This document shows positions 54,287 to 62,764 of a stretch of DNA of 64,000 nt, in pieces (the first letter of the stretch is position 1; each line of letters opens with the position of its first letter). A program made the translations under genes and the position numbers. The DNA is from Fluviicola sp. GTDB lineage: Bacteria; Bacteroidota; Bacteroidia; Flavobacteriales_D; Crocinitomicaceae. The notes beneath the pieces are model-generated. The model had not been told where the DNA came from. It was given only the letters and a program-made list of their open reading frames with translations, and searched no databases. The DNA lies in NCBI GenBank assembly GCA_002734065.2, contig NVXU02000030.1:62001-126000 (forward strand), written 5' to 3'.

Positions 54287-55170
54287 AGCCAAAAGCACTC
54301 TTCAAAAATCAAGATTTACAAGCACAAATTGACAAAAAGGGATATGTCACTCTTCCTTTTATTGGTGAAGCTGAATTAGAAGAATTACGCAAGTTTTACA
54401 ATAAAATCCATCCAAATGGCGCTCCAGAGAAGATTGATGGGATTCACATGACAACTTGGTGCGAAGACTATGAGTACAAAATGAAAATCGCGAATCGCTT
54501 ATCTGAAATATACTCTAAACCTTGCGCTGACGTTTTTGAAGATTATCGAACGCTCAATAATGTATTCATTGTTAAAGATATTGGTGAAACGCCGTTTAAA
54601 GTACATCAGGACTGGAATGTTGTTGATGAAAAGGAAAATTTTGCAATCAACGTTTGGGTTCCATTATACGACATCACAAAAAATGAAGGTGGATTGTGGG
54701 TTGTTGAAGGAAGCCATAAGATAGATCGACATGTACGAGGTTCGGCGTATCTTTTTCCGAACTACGCACCTTTCAATAGCGAATTAGAAAAAGTAGCAAA
54801 ATCGGTGAGTTTGAAAGCCGGAGAGGCAATTGTTTTTTATGTAAACATCATACACGGTTCTCCTTCTAATTACGGAGAATCTGAACGGATTGCGACTTGT
54901 TTTTCAGTTATTCCAAAGGATGCTCCTCTCAATATTTATTTTCAAAAACAGAAAGGCGATCCATTGGAAATTCATTCACCGAAAGATGATTTCGTTTATC
55001 ACTACAAACATCTTCGAACCGAAACTTTTGAACGAGCACCTACTGATTCTCCTATAGAAATACGTGAGCCTTTTGTCAACATTCCTGTTCGAAGGTCAGA
55101 ATTGGAGTCATTCTTTCCTACTAAAAAGAAAGCAAGCTTATTCAATTTATTTCGAAATAAGTCGCGATAA
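54283..55170 (+). CDS. PhyH-like Fe(II)/2-oxoglutarate dioxygenase
   Basis: A 295-residue PhyH protein. H108 and D110 lie in KVHQDWNVVDEKENF, H191 in NIIHGSPSNYGESERIA, and R202 is the expected 2-oxoglutarate ligand, 11 residues after the second His as in the other copies. The core reads NVWVPLYDITKNEGGLWVVEGSHKIDRHVRG. The tail ends SLFNLFRNKSR. It is translationally coupled to the preceding copy and convergent with the HxG pair, whose last stop is 6 bases away. All catalytic residues are present. Confidence 0.87.
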   Translation: MKPKALFKNQDLQAQIDKKGYVTLPFIGEAELEELRKFYNKIHPNGAPEKIDGIHMTTWCEDYEYKMKIANRLSEIYSKPCADVFEDYRTLNNVFIVKDIGETPFKVHQDWNVVDEKENFAINVWVPLYDITKNEGGLWVVEGSHKIDRHVRGSAYLFPNYAPFNSELEKVAKSVSLKAGEAIVFYVNIIHGSPSNYGESERIATCFSVIPKDAPLNIYFQKQKGDPLEIHSPKDDFVYHYKHLRTETFERAPTDSPIEIREPFVNIPVRRSELESFFPTKKKASLFNLFRNKSR

Positions 55171-55176
55171 AAATAA

Positions 55177-56070
55177 CTAAGACCAAATATAAATAGATTT
55201 ATCATCCTTCGCGTAAGTTAAGAACCCTCCAATTGTCCGACGTGGTTTTTCTCCTTGAGCGACTTCTACTTTGTGCCAAATCTGACCTCCGGCGAACACA
55301 ATCATATCACCAGGCCTTGGTGTAAGTTTCTTTCTAGCTAACTTCTTTTCATCTAGTAAATCAACCTCTTTCCCGTCATGCGTTACCAATATAGTGTCTC
55401 CTGATTTCCGAATTTCAGCATCGCTCCACTCTATATCATACAGCGTTAACTCTCCACCTGAAGATGAAGGAGAAAGCATTACGAAGTAACTCATTTGATC
55501 TTTAATAATTGAGATTTCTTTCATGTGCTGATAAATAAAAGGGAACTCGTTATGAAAATAATTCCCACAATGCGCCTTAAACTCTCCCTGCCCAGGGACG
55601 AGATACTTATATGTTGCTGGATTATAAATACCTTCATTTTCAGTACCTTTAGGAGGAGCAACTGGTCGTTTTCCTGATATTTTTTCTATGATTGATTTCA
55701 TTTCGCCCACAAAATCAACTCCCGATAATTGTGGAAATTTCTCCCATCTAACTTCAGCTTCTTTGTGAAAATTGATCAGTGAGTCTTTCGAATTCCCACT
55801 CTTTTGTTCAATTAACGAAAACGGTGCTGGGTGCTGAATCATTCCATTGTTAACTTCAAATTTCTCACTTGCATCAAGGTTATCATAATGCTTCATCAAT
55901 TTTTCTACTGCGTCAAGTGTCACAGCATTTCTAATCAAAAAACCATCAATATTTCGCGCCATGATATCATCTAAGCCATTCGGATAATTATCCAATTCAC
56001 TCACATCGATTTCAAGCATTTTATAAATGTTTTTAGCTTTTTTGTGTTTTCTCCTCGTAAATAGTCCCAT
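55177..56070 (-). CDS. 2OG-Fe(II) oxygenase-like protein with HxG iron site (halogenase-type)
   Basis: A 297-residue protein of the double-stranded beta-helix, prolyl-hydroxylase-like branch. The first iron motif reads GQGEFKAHCGNYF: H167, then G169 where a hydroxylase has Asp. The second His is H266 in GGQIWHKVEV, with R278 in RRTIGGFLTY as 2-oxoglutarate ligand. SYFVMLSPSSSGGELTLYD is the standard core strand. An HxG site is what WelO5 and BesD halogenases use to make room for chloride. A nearby HNE could supply a carboxylate but is not conserved in the neighbour. The N-terminus is basic (MGLFTRRKHKKAKN). Confidence 0.78.
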   Translation of the reverse strand: MGLFTRRKHKKAKNIYKMLEIDVSELDNYPNGLDDIMARNIDGFLIRNAVTLDAVEKLMKHYDNLDASEKFEVNNGMIQHPAPFSLIEQKSGNSKDSLINFHKEAEVRWEKFPQLSGVDFVGEMKSIIEKISGKRPVAPPKGTENEGIYNPATYKYLVPGQGEFKAHCGNYFHNEFPFIYQHMKEISIIKDQMSYFVMLSPSSSGGELTLYDIEWSDAEIRKSGDTILVTHDGKEVDLLDEKKLARKKLTPRPGDMIVFAGGQIWHKVEVAQGEKPRRTIGGFLTYAKDDKSIYIWS

Positions 56071-56080
56071 ATTTATACGT

Positions 56081-56977
56081 TTATGACCACATTTTTAATG
56101 ATTTATCATCCTTCGACCTTGTCATGAAACCACCAAGTGTTAATCGCGAAACATCTCCAACGACAGCTGACACACGATGCCATAGTTCCCCTTCAGAAAA
56201 CAAAATCAAATCTCCTTGATTCGGAGCAACTTTATAGCATTTCACTTGATCTTCATCGAGTAAATTATATTCCTTTCCTTTTTTATCGATGAGTACAGAG
56301 TTTTCATTCACTAAGCGTTCTGCTTCGGACCAATCTAATCCATAAAGAATTAACTCTCCTCCTGATTGTGGCTTTTGAACAGTGACGAAATAACTTATCT
56401 GGTCGCGAATTGTACAAATCTTTGAAAGTCTATCGTAAAAAGGCTTAAATTCTTGCTGGAATGCAACTCCACAATGTGTTTTAAACTGTCCTTTTCCTGC
56501 CTCCAAATATCGAAAAGTTTGTGGAGTATAGACACCTATTTCCTCATCCCCTTTGATTAAATCAATTCTCCTTCTTCGAGAAAGAGAAGATAGAACCCTT
56601 GTTACTTTGGAATGAAAATCTACACCAAACCTCCGAGAAAATAGCTTCCATCTCTCTTCTGAATCAACTAAAGTTTCTTGAAATTTTTTATCTGATATTT
56701 GCTCTCTTGGATCAATTCCTGAAAACGCTTTTGGGTAGAGAAACATGCCTTCATCGTACTGTGTCAGCTCTTCTTGCTTTACATCACTAAAACCTGACTT
56801 CAATATTTCAACCTCATCTTTTGATAGAAAATTACGAATCAAAACTCCATCAATTTCCCGCTTTATTATAGCGTCAAGGCTATGCTTCAGCGATGACAAC
56901 TTGGAAGCATCAACTTCTAGAACTATAACCTCTCTAGTTGTCTTGTTTTTTTTCTTAGTAAAAATTTTTTTTAGCAT
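56081..56977 (-). CDS. 2OG-Fe(II) oxygenase-like protein with HxG iron site (paralogue)
   Basis: A 298-residue paralogue of the next gene downstream, with the same plan: FKTHCGVAFQQEF gives H168 and G170, GELWHRVSAVVGDVSRLTLGGF gives H267 and R278, and SYFVTVQKPQSGGELILYG is the core strand. Since HxG is retained in two divergent copies, loss of the carboxylate is unlikely to be a random defect. The N-terminus MLKKIFTKKKNKT is strongly basic. It starts 2 bases after the ABC ATPase stop, so it belongs to the exporter operon. Alternatives to halogenation include a non-standard hydroxylase or a binding protein. Confidence 0.78.
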   Translation of the reverse strand: MLKKIFTKKKNKTTREVIVLEVDASKLSSLKHSLDAIIKREIDGVLIRNFLSKDEVEILKSGFSDVKQEELTQYDEGMFLYPKAFSGIDPREQISDKKFQETLVDSEERWKLFSRRFGVDFHSKVTRVLSSLSRRRRIDLIKGDEEIGVYTPQTFRYLEAGKGQFKTHCGVAFQQEFKPFYDRLSKICTIRDQISYFVTVQKPQSGGELILYGLDWSEAERLVNENSVLIDKKGKEYNLLDEDQVKCYKVAPNQGDLILFSEGELWHRVSAVVGDVSRLTLGGFMTRSKDDKSLKMWS

Positions 56978-56979
56978 CT

Positions 56980-58188
56980 TTAATTATTCACATGATTAAT
57001 TTTCCAGTTAAGTTTTGGACGAATTACACTTCCCATTCCTCGTACTTTCACGTAATCATCATTCGGTAAAAGTTTAAATTTAGCGAGAGAATCAACTTCT
57101 TTGACAAGCTCGCGGTTTACCCCCATAAAAACTCCAATTCGATATACGCCTGCACTCAATAAATTTGGAGGTATTGAAACATCTACCTGATAATCCCCTT
57201 TATTAACGGCTTTTACTTCATAATCATTTCGAAGTCCGTAAGAGTCTAGCATAACTCGAACACCGTTCATATTTGTCAATAAAATTCCAATTTCAAAAGA
57301 ATTCTCCGCTATCATTTTTGTACAATGAAACCGAAAAACTAGTTCTGCTTCAGTTGTTAGACCCTCTGCTTCTATCGATGTTAGAAATTCGATTTCATTA
57401 ATCTTAAAGTCATCAATTTGAATCGGAAATTCAGCAAGTACAGTGAAGTACTCTTTTTCTTCAGTAGTTTCATTAAATGCAGATCGAACTTTTGCGTCTT
57501 TGTGATTCTCAATCAATTCATAATACTTATTCACAACATCTAATGGATTACCTTTATATAGTATTTTTCCATCATCCAACATTATACATCGATCACATTG
57601 TTCAACAATTAATTCCAAATGGTGGCTAACTAAAATAATTGCCGTTCCTCGCGCTTTCAGTTCTTGAATTTTTGAATAACATTTTCGTTTAAAATCTGTG
57701 TCGCCGACAGCAATAACCTCATCGAGTAATAAAATAGATATTTTTGAATGAAATGCAATCGAAAAAGCCAATCGTAAATACATCCCGCTTGAATAATGTT
57801 TTACCGGCATCTGCATGAAGTCGTGTAATCCAGAAAAATCAACAATATCGTCGTACAAGTCTTTGATTTCCTTCTTAGAATACCCTAGCAAGAGAGCACT
57901 CAAGTAGATGTTTTCTTTTCCAGACAAGTCAGCATGAAACCCCGTTCCAATATCAATAATAGATGTTAATTGACCTTCATAAGAAATCTCACCAGAACTA
58001 GGACCTGTTATCTGACTCAATACCTTGAGAAGAGTACTTTTCCCTGAACCATTTCGCCCAATTACACCAAGAACCTCACCTTTATACAATTCAAAGGAGA
58101 TATTATTAAGCGCGTAAAAAGCTTCAGCATCTTTCTGGAATTCCTTCGTTAGCGAATCAACAGTCATTATAGATTGATTTTGTTCCAT
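56980..58188 (-). CDS. O-antigen-type ABC exporter ATPase (Wzt-like) with C-terminal glycan-binding domain
   Basis: A 402-residue ATPase. Walker A is GRNGSGKST (44-52), the signature is YSSGM (132-136), Walker B is ILLLDE (152-157) and the H-loop is VSHHLE. The N-terminal 240 residues match polysaccharide exporters of the Wzt/TagH type. The last 155 residues (from about 245; INEIEFLTSIEAEGLTTEAELVFRF, GVRVMLDSYGLRND, DVSIPPNLLSAGVYRIGVFMG) form a beta-sandwich like the Wzt carbohydrate-binding domain, which reads the terminal modification of the finished chain. Its permease partner is encoded six genes upstream at the window end. Confidence 0.9.
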   Translation of the reverse strand: MEQNQSIMTVDSLTKEFQKDAEAFYALNNISFELYKGEVLGVIGRNGSGKSTLLKVLSQITGPSSGEISYEGQLTSIIDIGTGFHADLSGKENIYLSALLLGYSKKEIKDLYDDIVDFSGLHDFMQMPVKHYSSGMYLRLAFSIAFHSKISILLLDEVIAVGDTDFKRKCYSKIQELKARGTAIILVSHHLELIVEQCDRCIMLDDGKILYKGNPLDVVNKYYELIENHKDAKVRSAFNETTEEKEYFTVLAEFPIQIDDFKINEIEFLTSIEAEGLTTEAELVFRFHCTKMIAENSFEIGILLTNMNGVRVMLDSYGLRNDYEVKAVNKGDYQVDVSIPPNLLSAGVYRIGVFMGVNRELVKEVDSLAKFKLLPNDDYVKVRGMGSVIRPKLNWKINHVNN

Positions 58189-59159
58189 TACAATTCCTCT
58201 TGTTTACGATTGTGCATTTGCATGTAGAACAAATTTTGTAAAAAGTATCGACTATTTCCATATTCCAAGGCATTCCAAGGCTTGATACACGTAATCTCAA
58301 AGAAATCAACTGGGAAAACATATTCCTCAAGGTTCTCAATTTGATTGATTCCTGTGAGTTCCTGAAAATCATTTGAAATTGTCAAATTTTCAAAATCCTC
58401 CAAGGGAAAATCGATTGTTTTAACGCTCGACAAAATGTAACCTTTCTTTCTTACGAGCTTCAATACTTCGTACAAATCGGCAATGTTGTACCGATAGGCA
58501 TCGTTGATGTTTTTCACTTCTCGTTGAATGTCATCCGACAATGATTGTATTGCTGCTTCCTTGATGAACAAATCCTTGATATAAAGTTTCCCTCCAGGCT
58601 TCAACATTCCCCAAGCAGAATTAATTACTTGTTCGTGATTACTTGCATGTCCAAATGATTCTAAGAAATAGACTACATCAAAACTATCTGATTCGTAGTA
58701 TTTTTCCAACTGATGGTAATCGCCATGCGTAACGTTTACTTTTCCTTCCAACCCTTCTTCAGTAATATACTTTCTCGATTTCTCTACTTGATCCTCAGAA
58801 ATGGTGATTGCTTCTACATGAACTCCTGAATTCTTTGCGAAATACCTTGCTGGTCCACATACTCCACAACCAGCATCTAAAACGCGTTGACCTTTCTCAA
58901 ATCCGATTGTTTCAATTTGATAATCCAGAAGTTTTTTTACATCAGTAGTTCGAAAAGCCTGAATCACTTCACCATAAACTTTTAAAAAATTATTCGTTTG
59001 CTCATTATAAAAATCACCTACCTCGCGTGCCGAATGTTCGGCTTTAGATTCCATCAATGACATTTGCCTACTCGGCTGTTTCCGGAGTAAAAGAATGATT
59101 AGTACAAAGCAAGCTATCGCAAGAGCCAAGATTAACAGTATCGATATCGCTGATGTCAT
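58188..59159 (-). CDS. membrane-anchored SAM-dependent methyltransferase
   Basis: A 323-residue protein with an N-terminal membrane helix (residues 4-26) and a class I methyltransferase domain. Motif I is RVLDAGCGVCGPARYF (about 92-107), followed by VEAITISEDQVEKSRKYI, SFDVVYFLESFGHASN and AWGMLKPGGKLYIKDLF. The pattern SEDQVEKSRK with FLESFGHA is close to the sterol, tocopherol and cyclopropane-type methyltransferase group. The stop overlaps the wzt start by one base, and it follows five PhyH genes by 2 bases. A chain-capping or lipid-modifying role is plausible; the order beside wzt recalls O-antigen terminators. Confidence 0.8.
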   Translation of the reverse strand: MTSAISILLILALAIACFVLIILLLRKQPSRQMSLMESKAEHSAREVGDFYNEQTNNFLKVYGEVIQAFRTTDVKKLLDYQIETIGFEKGQRVLDAGCGVCGPARYFAKNSGVHVEAITISEDQVEKSRKYITEEGLEGKVNVTHGDYHQLEKYYESDSFDVVYFLESFGHASNHEQVINSAWGMLKPGGKLYIKDLFIKEAAIQSLSDDIQREVKNINDAYRYNIADLYEVLKLVRKKGYILSSVKTIDFPLEDFENLTISNDFQELTGINQIENLEEYVFPVDFFEITCIKPWNALEYGNSRYFLQNLFYMQMHNRKQEEL

Positions 59160-59161
59160 TG

Positions 59162-60028
59162 TTATGATTTTATTCTAAGTAACTTCTTAAAAAATCCATT
59201 TTTTTGTTCTTGTTCAACTTTCTTCTTGCCAAGATACATCTTTTCAAATTCTTCTGTCGATAAAAAACAATTTGGATGAGTGAATGAGCGCAATAAAGTT
59301 AAGCCCTTAGGTCCTGAGTCTCGATCATTTTCAAAGAAAAAGTTGGAGTGTGAAGCATATTCTTCCACTATATCTTCATTTTGTTGATAATATCTTAATT
59401 CAGCTTTCTTCGGAACAACTCCCAACACAAAAGCAAGTCGTAGTTCATCTGTTTTATTTTCTGGAGAAGAATGCCAGAGTGCATGATCATATAGCACTGC
59501 TTCGCCTTGCTTCATATTAAGTGAAGCCATATACTTATCGACTTCATTAGAAATAGAATGCAAAACTGGTGGAACATTGGGTCCTCGATATGTTTCTTGC
59601 TTTGAATGGCTACCACTAAAAATTCTCATCGCTCCATTTTTCTCATTGACATCAACTAACGGAATCCATAAATTATAGGATCGCGCTTTTTTTTCGTCTA
59701 CTAGATTCCAATCTTGATGAAGTGGTAATATACCTTTCTCTCCGGGTGCTTTCGAAATAAATGCACCTCCAAGTAATTCAATGTTCTGAAAATTTGATTC
59801 AATCCTAGAAGACAAGATAGACATTGCTTTATCACTCAGTATTTTTCGTTTCTCTTTATCTTCCAAATGAGTCGTCGCATAAAACCCTTCAGGGTTCGAT
59901 AAGTGATTCTCAAAAAAAATGCTTTTCAATGCGTTGACTTCATCATTATTTAGTAAATCAAAAGTCGCGTAACCGTCTATTTTTAAACGTTCCGTTAATT
60001 CTGCATCATGAAATTTCACCCTGTTCAT
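59162..60028 (-). CDS. PhyH-like Fe(II)/2-oxoglutarate dioxygenase
   Basis: A 288-residue PhyH protein, fifth of five consecutive copies. H104 and D106 are in LPLHQDWNLVDEKKAR, H186 in ALWHSSPENKTDELRLAF and R197 follows 11 residues later. The core is LWIPLVDVNEKNGAMRIFSGSHSKQETYRGP. The basic aromatic tail is GFFKKLLRIKS. It overlaps the upstream copy by 4 bases. All catalytic residues are intact, so a hydroxylase or related oxidase is expected; the substrate may be a sugar or lipid of the exported glycan. Confidence 0.87.
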   Translation of the reverse strand: MNRVKFHDAELTERLKIDGYATFDLLNNDEVNALKSIFFENHLSNPEGFYATTHLEDKEKRKILSDKAMSILSSRIESNFQNIELLGGAFISKAPGEKGILPLHQDWNLVDEKKARSYNLWIPLVDVNEKNGAMRIFSGSHSKQETYRGPNVPPVLHSISNEVDKYMASLNMKQGEAVLYDHALWHSSPENKTDELRLAFVLGVVPKKAELRYYQQNEDIVEEYASHSNFFFENDRDSGPKGLTLLRSFTHPNCFLSTEEFEKMYLGKKKVEQEQKNGFFKKLLRIKS

Positions 60029-60888
60029 CTTTTCTTAAATATTCGTTTAAAAAAAGACTGTTTATTTGTATTCATTAATCTATGCAGATCCTCTTCGCTC
60101 CAACTTGGTATGGAATAATCAAAGAATTGTTTACTTGTCCCCATTAATGGTCGTTTGTATATTGCTTCCATAAAATTTTCAAAACGCAAGAGAAAATCAT
60201 CCTCTTGAGCAAACTCTTCTATTTGATTTCGTTCTTTATCCCAATAATGGAATTTGAGAGATGCTTTCTGACTGATCAATCCTGTTGTAATTGCAGGACG
60301 AATATCATCCGTCATGTTTGGTTTTGAATAATGAATCGTAGCTTGATTCAATATAATAACCTCTCCTTTTTTCGCTGGAACAATTGTTAATTTTGATTTT
60401 ATTTTATCTCCCAATCCAGCAAAAGACATCGGTAACGTCGGTGCACGCAAGGCTTCATTCCATTTGTGACTTCCTTTCATCAACTCGAGTGTTCCGTTTT
60501 TTTCGTCGGTATCAGTCAGTGGAATCCACACATTAGCGGCGTAAAACTGCTGCTCGTCTACGATTGTCCAATCTTGATGCAAAGGCATTTCACTGTGCTT
60601 TCCTATTCCTTTAATCAAATATGCAGCTCCAATCAATCGATAATTAACACATTGTTTTGACAAGCTCTGACTGATTATATCAGTAATTTTGTTACTAATT
60701 TCGGTTTTCAAGTTAAAATCATCCAAATAACTTGATGAAAAGAACACACTTCCTTTTTCAGGAAAATATTCCATCCTCATTTTTGCAAGGGTATCAACTT
60801 CTTGCTCACTTAGCAAGGAGATTTTCACAAAGCCATCTTCGTCAAATTTGCGTTGAATTTCAATGTCTTCAAAAATAGGTTCTTTCAT
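60025..60888 (-). CDS. PhyH-like Fe(II)/2-oxoglutarate dioxygenase
   Basis: A 287-residue PhyH protein. H104 and D106 are in MPLHQDWTIVDEQQF, H186 in ATIHYSKPNMTDDIRPAI, R197 completes the site. The core VWIPLTDTDEKNGTLELMKGSHKW is standard. The tail SFFKRIFKKR is the most compact example of the shared C-terminal motif. ATGA overlaps of 4 bases on both sides show tight translational coupling within the array. Confidence 0.87.
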   Translation of the reverse strand: MKEPIFEDIEIQRKFDEDGFVKISLLSEQEVDTLAKMRMEYFPEKGSVFFSSSYLDDFNLKTEISNKITDIISQSLSKQCVNYRLIGAAYLIKGIGKHSEMPLHQDWTIVDEQQFYAANVWIPLTDTDEKNGTLELMKGSHKWNEALRAPTLPMSFAGLGDKIKSKLTIVPAKKGEVIILNQATIHYSKPNMTDDIRPAITTGLISQKASLKFHYWDKERNQIEEFAQEDDFLLRFENFMEAIYKRPLMGTSKQFFDYSIPSWSEEDLHRLMNTNKQSFFKRIFKKR

Positions 60889-61811
60889 GCCGTTTTTGTT
60901 GAAAAAATTCGTTTAAACCAGCTTTGTTTTTCCTGTTCAGTTTGGTTTCTAGATTTAGTCGCGATTGTTACTCCAAATTCTTGTTCTATTTGCTCGACTG
61001 TCAATTTTGGAAAATCATAGGGGAAGAACCCTAAACTCTTACCAATTGTTGGTTTACTGAAGATATTATGTCCGAAGTTTTCGAATTTCTCCAAGAAGTC
61101 GTCTTCTTGTTCAAATATTTCGATGCTGTTCCCATAGGCGTCTTTGTCCCAATAACAGATTTTAATTTTTGCATCTTTGTGTGCGACAAATGTATTGATC
61201 GTTGGACGTTCTTCATCAGACAAGTTAGGAGGAGAATTGTGGATAATACTCTGATCAAATATGATTGCTTCACCCGCTTTCAAGTAACAAGGTTGCATCA
61301 AACTCAAAACTTCATCCTTAACGTTATCATAAATATCAGGAATAGAAGAGCCGCGGTATGTTTTATAGAACCGATGACTTTTCGGTAGCACTTCAATTGC
61401 ACCATTTACTTCGTTTAAATCAACCATTGGACACCAAATATTGATTCCTGAATATTTATTCTCATCAACTAAGGTCATGTCTTGATGCATTATCAAACGA
61501 CTATCTTCTCCTGGAGCTTTCACAATAAAACTTGAAAATAAGATCTTATAATTTTTAAATAATTTCTCTATCTGTTCTTGACAAATTTCACGAATAGATC
61601 GGTTGACGTTTTCACGGTGTTCTACATTATTTGCAAATGTTGTAGTAAAGAAGCCTTTAACTCCATCAGGATAGCATGATTTATAAATCTCAACCAATTC
61701 TTCAATTTGCTTTGATGAAATAAAGGGTACAATAACAAATCCATTCTCATGAAAGTCTGCTTGTAGTTTAGGATCACTAAAAATTCCTTCTTTCTGATGA
61801 AAACTAATCAT
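60885..61811 (-). CDS. PhyH-like Fe(II)/2-oxoglutarate dioxygenase
   Basis: A 308-residue PhyH protein. H109 and D111 are in LIMHQDMTLVDENKYS (Met replaces the usual Trp after HQD), H191 in SIIHNSPPNLSDEERPTI, and R202 is the 2-oxoglutarate ligand candidate. The core reads NIWCPMVDLNEVNGAIEVLPKSHRF. The C-terminal tail is SWFKRIFSTKTA. It is coupled by 4-base overlaps to the copies on either side. Confidence 0.87.
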   Translation of the reverse strand: MISFHQKEGIFSDPKLQADFHENGFVIVPFISSKQIEELVEIYKSCYPDGVKGFFTTTFANNVEHRENVNRSIREICQEQIEKLFKNYKILFSSFIVKAPGEDSRLIMHQDMTLVDENKYSGINIWCPMVDLNEVNGAIEVLPKSHRFYKTYRGSSIPDIYDNVKDEVLSLMQPCYLKAGEAIIFDQSIIHNSPPNLSDEERPTINTFVAHKDAKIKICYWDKDAYGNSIEIFEQEDDFLEKFENFGHNIFSKPTIGKSLGFFPYDFPKLTVEQIEQEFGVTIATKSRNQTEQEKQSWFKRIFSTKTA

Positions 61812-62755
61812 GTCCTAATTATTTTAGATTGTACTTTTTTCCACCAAGATAATTCTTTTACTGGTTTTTCAAGTTGATTATTATCGTCGAAACGTGGCTG
61901 ATTCAATTTATTTCCAAATTCTTCAATCTTCATATCAAAAGGTTCGTATTTGAATGAATCAATTCTTGGTACATCTTCGGATGGCTTTTTCCAAGGGTTA
62001 AACTTCATGTAAAAATCTTTATCAACCTCCAACACTTCAACCATTGACCTGTCTTTACTTAAATCCATATGAAAATGAATTGACTTTTCTTCTTTTGGAA
62101 TAAGAATCAATTGAATTGCCAATCTTAAACCATCCGTGTGATTTGGAGAGGAGTAATGAACAATACTGTCATCTAAAACAACTGCATTACCAGCTTTCGT
62201 CTCAACGGGTTGCATATATTTATCAATAATTTCCGATTGAATATCAGCCAATTCTGATTTTATCATAGGTCCGCGAACTTCCCCATAACGTTTATGGCTT
62301 CCAGGCACAACTTCAAGCGTTCCATTATCTTTGTTACTATCTACTAAAGGACACCAAATAGAGACAGTTGAGCACTTATGCTCATCAGCAAACGCCCAAT
62401 TTTGATGCAATGGAACTTCCCCTCCATCTTCTTTCTTTCTAATAAAATTGGCAATAATTGGCTTGTAGTTATCTAGGTAATCGTCCACACGATTCGCGAA
62501 CGATTTGGTGATCATATCAAATACTTGCTGTTTGTAGTCCGTATTTTTATCAATAAAGGTGAAGTCATAAGTAATTTCCTGATTAGAACTGTATTTTTCA
62601 TCTTCTGGGCCAAGCCTTCCTCCACTTTCTTTCAAAGTATCGAAGTAATATGCTTTTAGTTTTTCAACCTCTTCATTCGTTAAAAATGGAACTTCAACAT
62701 ACCCATCTTCCTGAAAGCATTCTTCCAATTTTTGATCTTTAAATGTATTTCTCAT
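61808..62755 (-). CDS. PhyH-like protein with Asp-to-Asn change in the iron site
   Basis: A 315-residue PhyH protein counted from the ATG at 62755; a TTG three codons upstream is less likely. The motif is VPLHQNWAFADEHKC, so the triad is H117, N119 and H200 (SIVHYSSPNHTDGLRLAI, R211), with Asn where the six other copies have Asp. The core WCPLVDSNKDNGTLEVVPGSHKRYGEVRGP is otherwise normal. The protein may bind iron poorly, act as a scaffold, or carry out altered chemistry. The tail is SWWKKVQSKIIRT. It starts 9 bases after the upstream copy ends and overlaps the next by 4. Confidence 0.83.
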   Translation of the reverse strand: MRNTFKDQKLEECFQEDGYVEVPFLTNEEVEKLKAYYFDTLKESGGRLGPEDEKYSSNQEITYDFTFIDKNTDYKQQVFDMITKSFANRVDDYLDNYKPIIANFIRKKEDGGEVPLHQNWAFADEHKCSTVSIWCPLVDSNKDNGTLEVVPGSHKRYGEVRGPMIKSELADIQSEIIDKYMQPVETKAGNAVVLDDSIVHYSSPNHTDGLRLAIQLILIPKEEKSIHFHMDLSKDRSMVEVLEVDKDFYMKFNPWKKPSEDVPRIDSFKYEPFDMKIEEFGNKLNQPRFDDNNQLEKPVKELSWWKKVQSKIIRT

Positions 62756-62764
62756 GATTCTCAA

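Noticed and set aside
55177-56070. HNE near residue 173 as the true iron motif
   Set aside because: The paralogue has QQE at that place, while HCG is shared by both and lies where HxD is expected in the fold.
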